Below are positions 6,452 to 12,713 of a stretch of DNA of 13,498 nt, one piece after another. The stretch lies in the NCBI GenBank assembly GCA_050260215.1, contig JBLNBU010000268.1, forward strand, positions 1 to 13,498. The letters are read 5' to 3'. A model generated the notes under the pieces. It did not search any database, had not been told where the DNA came from, and saw only the letters and a program-made list of their open reading frames with translations. The stretch is from JBLNBU01 sp050260215 (GTDB taxonomy: Bacteria > Pseudomonadota > Alphaproteobacteria > Rhodospirillales > Magnetospirillaceae). The translations under genes and the position numbers were made by a program. The number at the start of each line of letters is the position of its first letter. Positions within the stretch are counted from its first letter, which is position 1.

Positions 6452-7767
6452 GCCCCTTCCTTGCGCAGGTCGCGGACCCGCACCGCCTTGCCCTGCGAGC
6501 GCGGCAGCTCGCCCGGCAGGCGGACCAGCACCTCGCAGGTGACGCCGATGATCGACTTGATGTGGTGGCGGACCTGGTGGCCGAGATGGACCCGGGCCTC
6601 GTCGTCCGCGGCCTCGGCCGCCTCGACCTCGATGGTCAGGTGGTCGAGGATACCCTGGCGCGACACCACCAGCAGGTAATGGGGCGCGATGCCGGGGAAG
6701 CCGACCAGCACCGATTCGATCTGGCTGGGATAGACGTTGACGCCGCGGATGATCAGCATGTCGTCGTTGCGGCCCGTGACCCGCAGGATGCGCAGGTGGG
6801 TGCGGCCGCAGGCGCAGGGCTCGTCGGTGAGCCTGGTGATGTCGCGGGTGCGGTAGCGCACCATGGGCAGGCCCTGCTTGGTGAGCGTGGTGATGACCAG
6901 CTCGCCGACAGAGCCCATGGGCAGCGGCTCGAAGGTGTCGGGATCGACCACCTCGAACAGGAAGTTGTCCTCCCAGCCGTGCAGGCCGCAGCGGTGGGTG
7001 CATTCGATGGCGACGCCCGGGCCCATGATCTCGGACAGGCCGTACATATCGCAGGCATGGATGCCCAGCCGGGTGTCGAGCTCGGCGCGCATGGTTTCGG
7101 ACCACGGCTCGGCGCCGAACACGCCGACGCGCAAGGACGATCCGGCAAGGTCGACGCCCATTTTCTGCGCCATCTCGGCGATGTTGAGCGCATAGGACGG
7201 GGTCGCCGCCAGCACCTGGGCGCCGAAGTCCTGGATCAGGCCGATCTGGCGCTCGGTGTTGCCGCCCGACATGGGCGTCACCGTGCATTTCAGCCGCTCG
7301 GCCCCGTAGTGGAAGCCCAAGCCCCCGGTGAACAGGCCGTAGCCATAGGCGTTGTGGACGACGTCACCCGGGCGGACCCCGGCACAGGCCAGCGAGCGGG
7401 CCATCAGGTTGGCCCACAGGTCGATGTCGGCCTCGGTATAGCCGACCACCGTCGGCTTGCCGGTGGTGCCCGAGCTGGCGTGCAGGCGGACCAGCTGCTG
7501 GCGCGGCACCGCGAACAGGCCGAAGGGATAGTTGTCGCGCAGGTCGCCCTTGACCGTGAACGGGAAGCGGGCCAGGTCTTCCAGGTGCTTCAGGTCGTCG
7601 GGCTTGACGCCGGCGGCGTCGAAGGCGCGCCGGTGGTGGGGCACGTTGGCATAGGCGTGCGCCAGCGTCACCTTGAGCCGCTCGAGTTGCAGCCGCTTGA
7701 GCGACTGGCGGTCCATGCGCTCGGCTTCAGGCGCGAACATGTAGTCCGTGGGGGACTGCACGGTCAT
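6448..7767 (-). CDS. paaK: Phenylacetate-CoA ligase (PaaK/PadJ type)
   Basis: A 439-residue AMP-forming ligase, normal for PaaK. It activates phenylacetate with ATP and CoA to phenylacetyl-CoA in the cytoplasm. Visible motifs: ATP-binding HASSGTTGKPTVVGYT (96-111), the NAYGYGLFTGGLGFHYGAE segment (139-157) typical of PaaK, YGLSEIMGPG (242-251), MVRYRTRDIT (302-311), TGRNDDMLIIRGVNVYPSQI (331-350) and a C-terminal SQGKAVRV whose Lys427 is the likely adenylation lysine. A second Cys-rich patch, CACGRTHLRI (318-327), is also usual in this family. The ATG at 7767 is chosen because an excellent ribosome site precedes it; the frame continues upstream to 7878 without a better start. Next to PadBCD-like genes it would play the PadJ role of feeding phenylacetyl-CoA to the molybdoenzyme. 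Close aryl-acetate analogues cannot be excluded as substrates. Confidence 0.93.
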   Translation of the reverse strand: MTVQSPTDYMFAPEAERMDRQSLKRLQLERLKVTLAHAYANVPHHRRAFDAAGVKPDDLKHLEDLARFPFTVKGDLRDNYPFGLFAVPRQQLVRLHASSGTTGKPTVVGYTEADIDLWANLMARSLACAGVRPGDVVHNAYGYGLFTGGLGFHYGAERLKCTVTPMSGGNTERQIGLIQDFGAQVLAATPSYALNIAEMAQKMGVDLAGSSLRVGVFGAEPWSETMRAELDTRLGIHACDMYGLSEIMGPGVAIECTHRCGLHGWEDNFLFEVVDPDTFEPLPMGSVGELVITTLTKQGLPMVRYRTRDITRLTDEPCACGRTHLRILRVTGRNDDMLIIRGVNVYPSQIESVLVGFPGIAPHYLLVVSRQGILDHLTIEVEAAEAADDEARVHLGHQVRHHIKSIIGVTCEVLVRLPGELPRSQGKAVRVRDLRKEGA

Positions 7768-7773
7768 GGTCAA

Positions 7774-7784
7774 ACCTCCCTCCT
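7774..7784 (-). promoter_or_regulatory. Strong tandem ribosome binding site of the CoA ligase
   Basis: Read on the - strand this is AGGAGGGAGGT, two overlapping Shine-Dalgarno cores. The GGAGGT copy ends 6 bases before the ATG at 7767, an ideal distance. It fixes the start of the ligase and suggests that this gene is translated independently of, and perhaps more strongly than, the membrane subunit gene before it. Confidence 0.75.
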
Positions 7785-7786
7785 CT

Positions 7787-7809
7787 GCCGCCCTCTTTAG
7801 CGGGGCGGC
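7787..7809 (-). promoter_or_regulatory. Hairpin in the padD-paaK intergenic gap
   Basis: A perfect 7-base-pair stem (GCCGCCC with GGGCGGC) encloses a 9-base loop. It sits in the only sizeable gap (70 bases) inside the pad-like operon, just upstream of the ligase ribosome site. There is no T-run after it, so it is unlikely to be an intrinsic terminator. Plausible roles are an mRNA processing or stability boundary letting the ligase be expressed at a different level from the oxidoreductase subunits. Chance pairing in GC-rich DNA is possible. Confidence 0.4.
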
Positions 7810-7837
7810 TTTATCCCATTTCGGCCCGCCGGCGCAA

Positions 7838-8707
7838 TCACCAGCCGGGCGCGGCCCCCGGACCCGGGCGACCGGCACCGCGGGTCGGCGCGTGCGGTAT
7901 GGCGTAGCCTTGGTTGAACGCCGCCTTGGTGACGATGGTGGCCTTCAGCCACCAGCCGCTGGCGGCGGCGGCCAGGCCGGCAGCGGCGGCCGCCGGAGCG
8001 GCCAGGTCGGGCATCAGCCCGGCCAGCAGCACCAGGCCGACCGGAATGATGCCGCCGGCCAGTTGGAACGGCATTGAAAAGGCGACGAGCACCTGGGCGG
8101 CCTCGGCCGGCGCGGCACCGGTGCTCATGCGACGGCGATAGATCATCCACACCAGCAGGCGCAACACCACCGCCACCATCAGGGCGGCGCCGGCCCAGTC
8201 GGGCACGTGGGTCAGCAGCGGCGCGGCGAGCATCAGCAGGCCGGCACCCTCGGTCAGGCCGGTGGCCAGGATCAAGGGCAGCAGGACGGGCTCTCGCCAG
8301 GCGGGAATGCCCTTGGCGGCATTGAGGATGCGCGCCTGGCAGTACAGGTAGGCGATCGCCGGAATGCTGACCAGCACGGTCACCTGCGGCACCCACAGCG
8401 CCACCAGCCCGGCACCGAACAGCGGCACGGCGAACAGCGCCTCGCGCGTCATCCAGCTGTATTTCAGGCCCAGCAGCACGTTGGCGGCCCGCAGCGGACG
8501 TCCGATCTCGAAGAACACCGACATCAGCCCCAGCGCCACCAGGGCGAGGCCGGCGATCACCAGCTCGGGGTGCGGATTGCCCCCGCGCGAGGCGAAGGCG
8601 GCGACGCACAGAAGGCCCGTCCCCGAACCGCCGCCGATGAAGTTGCCGGCGGCGCGCATGTCCCAGACCTGCTGGTGCGCCGGGGCGACGCCGTTGAACT
8701 GGCTCAT
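7838..8707 (-). CDS. padD: NrfD/DmsC-like membrane anchor, PadD-like subunit
   Basis: A 289-residue, strongly hydrophobic protein with about eight predicted membrane spans (roughly 21-40, 48-67, 89-105, 108-127, 140-163, 172-190, 204-230 and 235-254). The stretch FFEIGRPLRAANVLLGLKYS (65-84), followed by WMTREAL, is characteristic of DmsC/NrfD-type subunits that anchor a molybdoenzyme and hand electrons to quinone. The Gly-rich NFIGGGSGTGLL near residues 22-33 and the basic YRRRM loop (190-194) are also visible. The tail is Gly/Pro-rich and probably cytoplasmic. The ATG at 8707 is chosen: AGGAAGGA lies about 8 bases ahead, and upstream extension would run through the ferredoxin gene. By position it is the membrane subunit of phenylacetyl-CoA:acceptor oxidoreductase; the generic family assignment is firmer than the pad-specific one. 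Confidence 0.85.
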   Translation of the reverse strand: MSQFNGVAPAHQQVWDMRAAGNFIGGGSGTGLLCVAAFASRGGNPHPELVIAGLALVALGLMSVFFEIGRPLRAANVLLGLKYSWMTREALFAVPLFGAGLVALWVPQVTVLVSIPAIAYLYCQARILNAAKGIPAWREPVLLPLILATGLTEGAGLLMLAAPLLTHVPDWAGAALMVAVVLRLLVWMIYRRRMSTGAAPAEAAQVLVAFSMPFQLAGGIIPVGLVLLAGLMPDLAAPAAAAAGLAAAASGWWLKATIVTKAAFNQGYAIPHAPTRGAGRPGPGAAPGW

Positions 8708-8732
8708 GCTGCGGGTCCTTCCTGCCTGATGG

Positions 8733-9380
8733 TCACGACTGGTCCCACAGGTAATGGATGTTGGGCCCGGTGCCCAGTGCTTCGTGCATGCGGAAGCTGG
8801 CATTGGCGGCCAGAAGCTTCGACACCCGGCTTTCGGGATCGTCGAGGTCGCCGAATACCAGCGCCCCCGACAGGCACGAATTGACGCAGGCCGGCGTCGC
8901 CGCCGGGTCCACGCCGGGCTTCAGGCCGTCGGCCAGGCCCTCGTCGACGCGGTCGACGCAGAAGCTGCACTTCTGCGCCACGCCGATCAGGCGCTCGTCG
9001 AAGCGGTAGCTTTCCACCTCGGTGGCACCCTGCTCGTAGGCGAAGGTGGGCTTGGTGACCTTGTAGCGCGCCTGGTACGGGCAGGCGACGATGCAATAGC
9101 CGCAGCCGATGCACAGGTCGTAGTCGATGGTGACCATGCCGTCGGCGCGTTTCTTCGTCGCCGTGGTGGGGCAGACGTCGCGGCAGGGGGGCTTGTCGCA
9201 GTGCATGCAGCCCACCGGCACGAACACGCGGCGCACGTCGGGGAAGCTTCCCACCTCCATGTCGAGCACCTTGCGGTACTGGACGCCGGGAGGCGTGGCG
9301 TTGGCGTGCTTGCAGGCCGCCGTGCAGGTCTGGCAGCCGACGCAGCGCCGCAGGTCGGCGACCATGGCCCACTTGGTCAT
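8733..9380 (-). CDS. padC: Four-cluster ferredoxin subunit, PadC-like (DmsB family)
   Basis: A 215-residue electron-transfer subunit with all 16 cysteines expected for four [4Fe-4S] clusters: Cys13/16/19/23 (CVGCQTCTAAC), Cys58/61/66/70 (CMHCDKPPCRDVCP), Cys90/93/96/100 (CIGCGYCIVACP) and the split group Cys138/141 (CSFC) with Cys165/169 (CVNSC). This is the DmsB/NarH/PsrB layout, joining a molybdopterin subunit to a membrane quinone-reactive subunit. No signal peptide is seen, so the complex faces the cytoplasm, in line with a CoA-ester substrate. The ATG at 9380 overlaps the stop of the large subunit gene (ATGA) and has GGGAGG 6-7 bases ahead. In the pad system the equivalent is the Fe-S subunit of phenylacetyl-CoA:acceptor oxidoreductase. 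Confidence 0.92.
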   Translation of the reverse strand: MTKWAMVADLRRCVGCQTCTAACKHANATPPGVQYRKVLDMEVGSFPDVRRVFVPVGCMHCDKPPCRDVCPTTATKKRADGMVTIDYDLCIGCGYCIVACPYQARYKVTKPTFAYEQGATEVESYRFDERLIGVAQKCSFCVDRVDEGLADGLKPGVDPAATPACVNSCLSGALVFGDLDDPESRVSKLLAANASFRMHEALGTGPNIHYLWDQS

Positions 9381-12160
9381 GGCCGGCCTCCCGACTTGCG
9401 AACGGACACCCGCACCACGTCGGCCGACGAGCCGGTGGCGTCGGTCAGGTCCAGGTCCATGGACGCCAGCTCGTTCAGGCTGGCCAGGTCGAAGTCCTTG
9501 GCGTGCGGCGTGGCCCAATGGCCGAACTGGCCGATCATCAGCACCGTGTCGGGGCGGATACCTTCGCGCAGCACCACCTTGGCGGAGACCTTGCGGGTGT
9601 GCGAGGCCACCTCGACCTCGTCGCCGTCGGCCAGGCCCATCTCGGCGGCCTTGGCGGCGTTCATGATCATGCCGCGGTGGCCGGCAATGTTGTCGGCGAC
9701 CTCCTTGATCATCTGCACGCCCACATTGCCGCCCCAGGCATATTGCATGGACCGCGCCGTCAGCAGCCAGAAGGGGAAGTCGCGCGGGTCCTCGCCCGCC
9801 TTGGCCAGCACCTTCTCCCAGATGCCGGGGAAATCCTTCCACACCGGCAGGGCCTGGTACTCGGACAACTGCTTGTCCCACCAGGTGATGCCCTTTTCCT
9901 TCAGGCGATGGCCGAGCTGGCGGCCGACCCGCATCAGGCGTTCCTGGTAGGGCATCTCGAACCTGAGGCCCAAATCCAGCATGCGCGGCTGCAGGTACCA
10001 TTCCAGCCGCGGGAAGTCGGTGACCATGAAGCCCTTGTCGCGCCAGTCGTCGAGGCCGCGCACGTCACGGCCCTCGGACAATTCCGCCGAGGCGGCCTTG
10101 CACACCGCGTCCCAGATGGCCTCGACCGAGTGCTCCTCGTCTTCCTTCAGCGAGAAGTCCCAGGTGCCGCCGCCCTGCTGGCCGACGATGCCGGCGCCCA
10201 TGCCGCCCGAGGCCAGCGGCAGGCACGCGGTGCCGCGATTGATGGACTGGTTGTACTTTTCCAACAGCCCGGTGCGCTTGGCCAGCTGGGTGGCGATCCA
10301 GGTGAAGTCCTTGGCCTCGCCCTGCGGGGCGTCGGTGACTGGCTGGCGCAGGGCGAAGCCGTGATGGTCCCAGTACTGCTCGAAGAACTTGGTGCCGCCG
10401 ATGCGGATCAGCTGCAGGCTTTCCAGGTCGGTGGCGTCGGGCAGCAGGATATCGGCCATGTGGTTGGTTTCGTCGCGCGAATAGGCGAAGGCGACGATGA
10501 ACGGGAACCGGGCCATGGTGTCGGACAGCTTGCGGGTGTCCCAGAACGAGATGGCCGGGTTGGTGCGATAGACGAACCAGACGTCGGGCAGGGTCGGCTT
10601 GACCCAACCTTCGGGGCTGTCTTCCAGGAACATCCACGCCAGGTGGGTCGGCCCAAGCGCCTGGCTCCACGGGCTGTTGGCGGCCAGCGGGATCAGTGTG
10701 CGATAGCCGTTGCGCGTGGTCGGCCGCTCTTTCCAGTTGGCGGCGTCGGTCTCGTTCATGGGATAGGCCATGAAGCCGTCCTCGCCCGCCTTGACCGAGG
10801 ACAGGCGGGCAAACGCCGGACGGTTCAGGCGCACGGTGGTGCCCAGCGTGCCGCCCGGCACCTCCAGGGCCCCGACCAGGCAGGCCAGCAAGGTGCGGCC
10901 CCAGCAGCACTCGTAGCCGCCCCAGCCGTTGTTGACGGTCTTGCCCAGCGTGATGGCGACGGGGCGCAGCGGCAGGGTGCGGCCCTCGATCTCGATGGTC
11001 TCGCCGACACGGGCATGCGACAGGTATTCGTTGGCGATGCGGCGGATGGTGGCGGAGGGCACCTCGCAGATGCCTTCGGCCCATTCCGGGGTATAGGCGC
11101 GCATGTGCTTGCACAGGCGCGAGAACGCGGTCTCGCCCGGCGCGGCGGCGTATTCCCAGCGCTCGTCGTCGGCGCCCAGCTCGATGGCCGGCAGGATGAA
11201 CTGGCCCTCCACCGCCGGGTCGATGCCCGGCGTGTCATAGGGCACGCCCTTGCCGGTGCGCATGTCCCACACCAGCGGTTTGCCGCTTTCGGGATCGCGC
11301 AGGTAATAGCCGCGCGGGCCGATCAGGTAGGGCGACGAGGTGTGCTTGCGCAGGAACTTCACGTCCAGCGCCTCGCGGCCATGCTCGTGCAGCAGCACGT
11401 GGATCATGGCGAACATGAAGGCGGGATCGGTCTTGGGCTTGATCGGCACCCATTCGGCCGAACATGCGCCGGTGACCGACAGGTGCGGCTCGACCTGGAC
11501 CCGCTTGACGCCGCGGATGCGGGCCTCGGCGTGGCGCCAGACGCCGCACACGCCGCCCGACGCCTCGACGTTCGAGCCGAACGAGATGATGTACTCGGTC
11601 AGCGGCGTGTCGGGGCAGACGGTGAAGGCGCGGTGCCACAGCTCGCCGTACAGGTGCTCCGAGTGGTAGCACTTGACGCCCTGGCCCGAGCCGAAGCTGA
11701 AGTCGATGGGGCCCCAGGCCGACAGGAAGGCCGGGAAGGTCCCCATGTAGTTGGCCGGCGTGCCGCCGCCGCCGAAGGTCGCGGCCAGGCGCGGGTAGCC
11801 GGCCTCGTCGACCAGGCCGGCGGACCGGATGCCGTTCAGCTTGCCGGCGATGATGTCGAGCGCCTCGTCCCACGAGATGGGGACGAACCCCGGATCTTCG
11901 CCCCGCCCCTTCTTGGGGTTGGTGCGCTTCATCGGGGTCAGCACGCGGTTGGGATTATAGGTCTTCTGCACCAGGCCGAAGGCCTTGACGCAGACCCGGC
12001 CACGGGCGGGATGCACGTTCTCGGCGTCGAAGTTGGGCTCGACCTCGCAGGCGACGCCGTCCCGAACCTTGACGGTGAGCAGGTCGGGCCCCGAGACGCA
12101 CTGATAGCAGTACGTCGGAACCCGCTTCGCGCGCCCGCCCTTGGCCGGCGCGGGGCTCAT
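9377..12160 (-). CDS. padB: Molybdopterin oxidoreductase large subunit, PadB-like (phenylacetyl-CoA:acceptor oxidoreductase)
   Basis: A 927-residue catalytic subunit of the DMSO-reductase superfamily. The N-terminal Fe-S region shows Cys18, Cys21 and Cys57 (YCYQCVSGPDLL and GRVCVKAFG); the third Cys of the usual C-x2-C-x3-C is Pro25, with Cys38 the only nearby spare. NPNRVLTPMKRTNPKKGRGE (69-88) and PGFVPISWDEALD (90-102) are typical molybdopterin elements. The Mo-site region is FGSGQGVKCYHSEHLYGEL (156-174). The C-terminal dinucleotide-binding domain starts near WLLTARSMQYAWGGN and includes MIMNAAKAAEMGLADGDEVE. No twin-arginine signal is present, so it should be cytoplasmic, as needed for a CoA thioester. 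Known PadBCD oxidises phenylacetyl-CoA to phenylglyoxylate with release of CoA, passing four electrons to quinone. The specific substrate here is inferred from neighbours (ligase, thioesterase) and family resemblance. It overlaps both neighbours by ATGA. Confidence 0.88.
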   Translation of the reverse strand: MSPAPAKGGRAKRVPTYCYQCVSGPDLLTVKVRDGVACEVEPNFDAENVHPARGRVCVKAFGLVQKTYNPNRVLTPMKRTNPKKGRGEDPGFVPISWDEALDIIAGKLNGIRSAGLVDEAGYPRLAATFGGGGTPANYMGTFPAFLSAWGPIDFSFGSGQGVKCYHSEHLYGELWHRAFTVCPDTPLTEYIISFGSNVEASGGVCGVWRHAEARIRGVKRVQVEPHLSVTGACSAEWVPIKPKTDPAFMFAMIHVLLHEHGREALDVKFLRKHTSSPYLIGPRGYYLRDPESGKPLVWDMRTGKGVPYDTPGIDPAVEGQFILPAIELGADDERWEYAAAPGETAFSRLCKHMRAYTPEWAEGICEVPSATIRRIANEYLSHARVGETIEIEGRTLPLRPVAITLGKTVNNGWGGYECCWGRTLLACLVGALEVPGGTLGTTVRLNRPAFARLSSVKAGEDGFMAYPMNETDAANWKERPTTRNGYRTLIPLAANSPWSQALGPTHLAWMFLEDSPEGWVKPTLPDVWFVYRTNPAISFWDTRKLSDTMARFPFIVAFAYSRDETNHMADILLPDATDLESLQLIRIGGTKFFEQYWDHHGFALRQPVTDAPQGEAKDFTWIATQLAKRTGLLEKYNQSINRGTACLPLASGGMGAGIVGQQGGGTWDFSLKEDEEHSVEAIWDAVCKAASAELSEGRDVRGLDDWRDKGFMVTDFPRLEWYLQPRMLDLGLRFEMPYQERLMRVGRQLGHRLKEKGITWWDKQLSEYQALPVWKDFPGIWEKVLAKAGEDPRDFPFWLLTARSMQYAWGGNVGVQMIKEVADNIAGHRGMIMNAAKAAEMGLADGDEVEVASHTRKVSAKVVLREGIRPDTVLMIGQFGHWATPHAKDFDLASLNELASMDLDLTDATGSSADVVRVSVRKSGGRP

Positions 12161-12570
12161 TGCGCAGCCTTTGCCTTGGCGGCCTTGGCCTGCAGGCGCG
12201 CCTTGGTCTGGCCGACATCGACGACGAAGCGGCCGTGACGCCCCTTGGCCACCGGATCAAGCGCGTCGCGCGCCTCGATGTCGAAGGCCACGGCGCGGCC
12301 CTTGACCTCGGCGACGGTGATGGTGATGTCGACCCACATGCCCATCAGGGTCGGTGCGGTATGGTCGACCTCGACCCGGGTGCCCACCGAGTCCTCGCCG
12401 GCGTCGCAGGCGTGTTCGAGCAGGAAGTCGCGGCAGGTGATCTCGATGTCGCGCACCAACTCGGGCGTGGCATAGACGCGGCCGTCCTCGCCCATGAAGT
12501 CGATGGTGCGGGCGGCGTCGATCTGCCAGCGGCGGGTATGGCTCTGCCCGGCGGCCAGGGTGCTCTTCAT
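12157..12570 (-). CDS. FlK-like hotdog-fold acyl-CoA thioesterase
   Basis: A 137-residue protein resembling the single-domain hotdog thioesterases of the fluoroacetyl-CoA thioesterase (FlK) group. The family's catalytic Thr, Glu and His can be placed: Thr35 in VYATPELV, Glu43 in DIEITC, and His70 in VEVDHTAP, with spacings of 8 and 27 residues close to FlK itself. SVGTRVEV, GMWVDITITVAEV and VAFDIEARDALDPVAKGRHG are the other family stretches. A short Lys/Ala-rich tail ends the protein. The ATG at 12570 is preferred because GAGAGGG lies 11 bases ahead and the length then fits; an upstream ATG at 12633 would fall inside the likely promoter. The stop overlaps the padB start (ATGA), making it the first gene of the operon. 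Hydrolysis of an activated CoA ester of the pathway, perhaps phenylglyoxylyl-CoA, is inference. Confidence 0.85.
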   Translation of the reverse strand: MKSTLAAGQSHTRRWQIDAARTIDFMGEDGRVYATPELVRDIEITCRDFLLEHACDAGEDSVGTRVEVDHTAPTLMGMWVDITITVAEVKGRAVAFDIEARDALDPVAKGRHGRFVVDVGQTKARLQAKAAKAKAAQ

Positions 12571-12604
12571 GGCGGTTCTATCCCTCTCGAATTGGTTTTC
12601 GGGC

Positions 12605-12620
12605 ATTCTAGTACCGGAAT
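12605..12620. promoter_or_regulatory. Interrupted palindrome over the -10 element (candidate operator)
   Basis: ATTC-ta-GTAC-cg-GAAT is a 16-base interrupted palindrome in which 12 of 16 positions are symmetric. It covers the whole -10 hexamer and part of the spacer, a place where a dimeric repressor would block RNA polymerase. No regulator gene of a repressor family is in the window, so the binding protein is unknown. Confidence 0.4.
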
Positions 12621-12633
12621 ACCGATTTTGCAA
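12605..12633 (-). promoter_or_regulatory. Candidate sigma70-like promoter of the pad-like operon
   Basis: On the - strand TTGCAA (12628-12633; 4 of 6 consensus bases) is followed after exactly 17 bases by TAGAAT (12605-12610; 5 of 6). Transcription would start near 12598, giving a leader of about 28 bases with GAGAGGG before the thioesterase ATG at 12570. It lies in the AT-richest part of the gap behind the histidine kinase gene. The spacer holds a direct repeat, CGGTA-ttc-CGGTA. Confidence 0.6.
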
Positions 12634-12634
12634 G

Positions 12635-12654
12635 AGAGGGCGGAACGCCCCTCT
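12635..12654 (-). terminator. Weak hairpin between the histidine kinase and the pad-like promoter
   Basis: AGAGGGCG and CGCCCCTCT pair around a GAA loop (TTC on the - strand), with one bulged base. On the - strand it lies downstream of the kinase gene and directly upstream of the candidate -35 box, a sensible place to end the kinase transcript. What follows is CTTGCAAAATC, not a T-run, so termination would be weak at best. Confidence 0.3.
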
Positions 12655-12713
12655 GCCAACGCAGATCTTTGCGTACCCGGCAGCCTCGCCGCAAGGAGCT
12701 TCGTTCGCCCCAG

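Noticed and set aside
6562..7800. Long + strand open frame opposite the phenylacetate-CoA ligase
   Set aside because: Antisense shadow; the ligase has all expected ATP-binding and C-terminal motifs.
9503..12238. Very long open frame (about 911 codons) on the + strand opposite the Mo subunit gene
   Set aside because: It is a GC-rich antisense shadow: low-complexity Gly/Ala/His/Arg composition, no recognisable motif, and the opposite strand carries a convincing molybdoenzyme.
12571..12633. Upstream ATG at 12633 as the thioesterase start
   Set aside because: It would add 21 residues absent from the family pattern and place the start inside the -35 box; the ATG at 12570 has a ribosome site and gives normal length.
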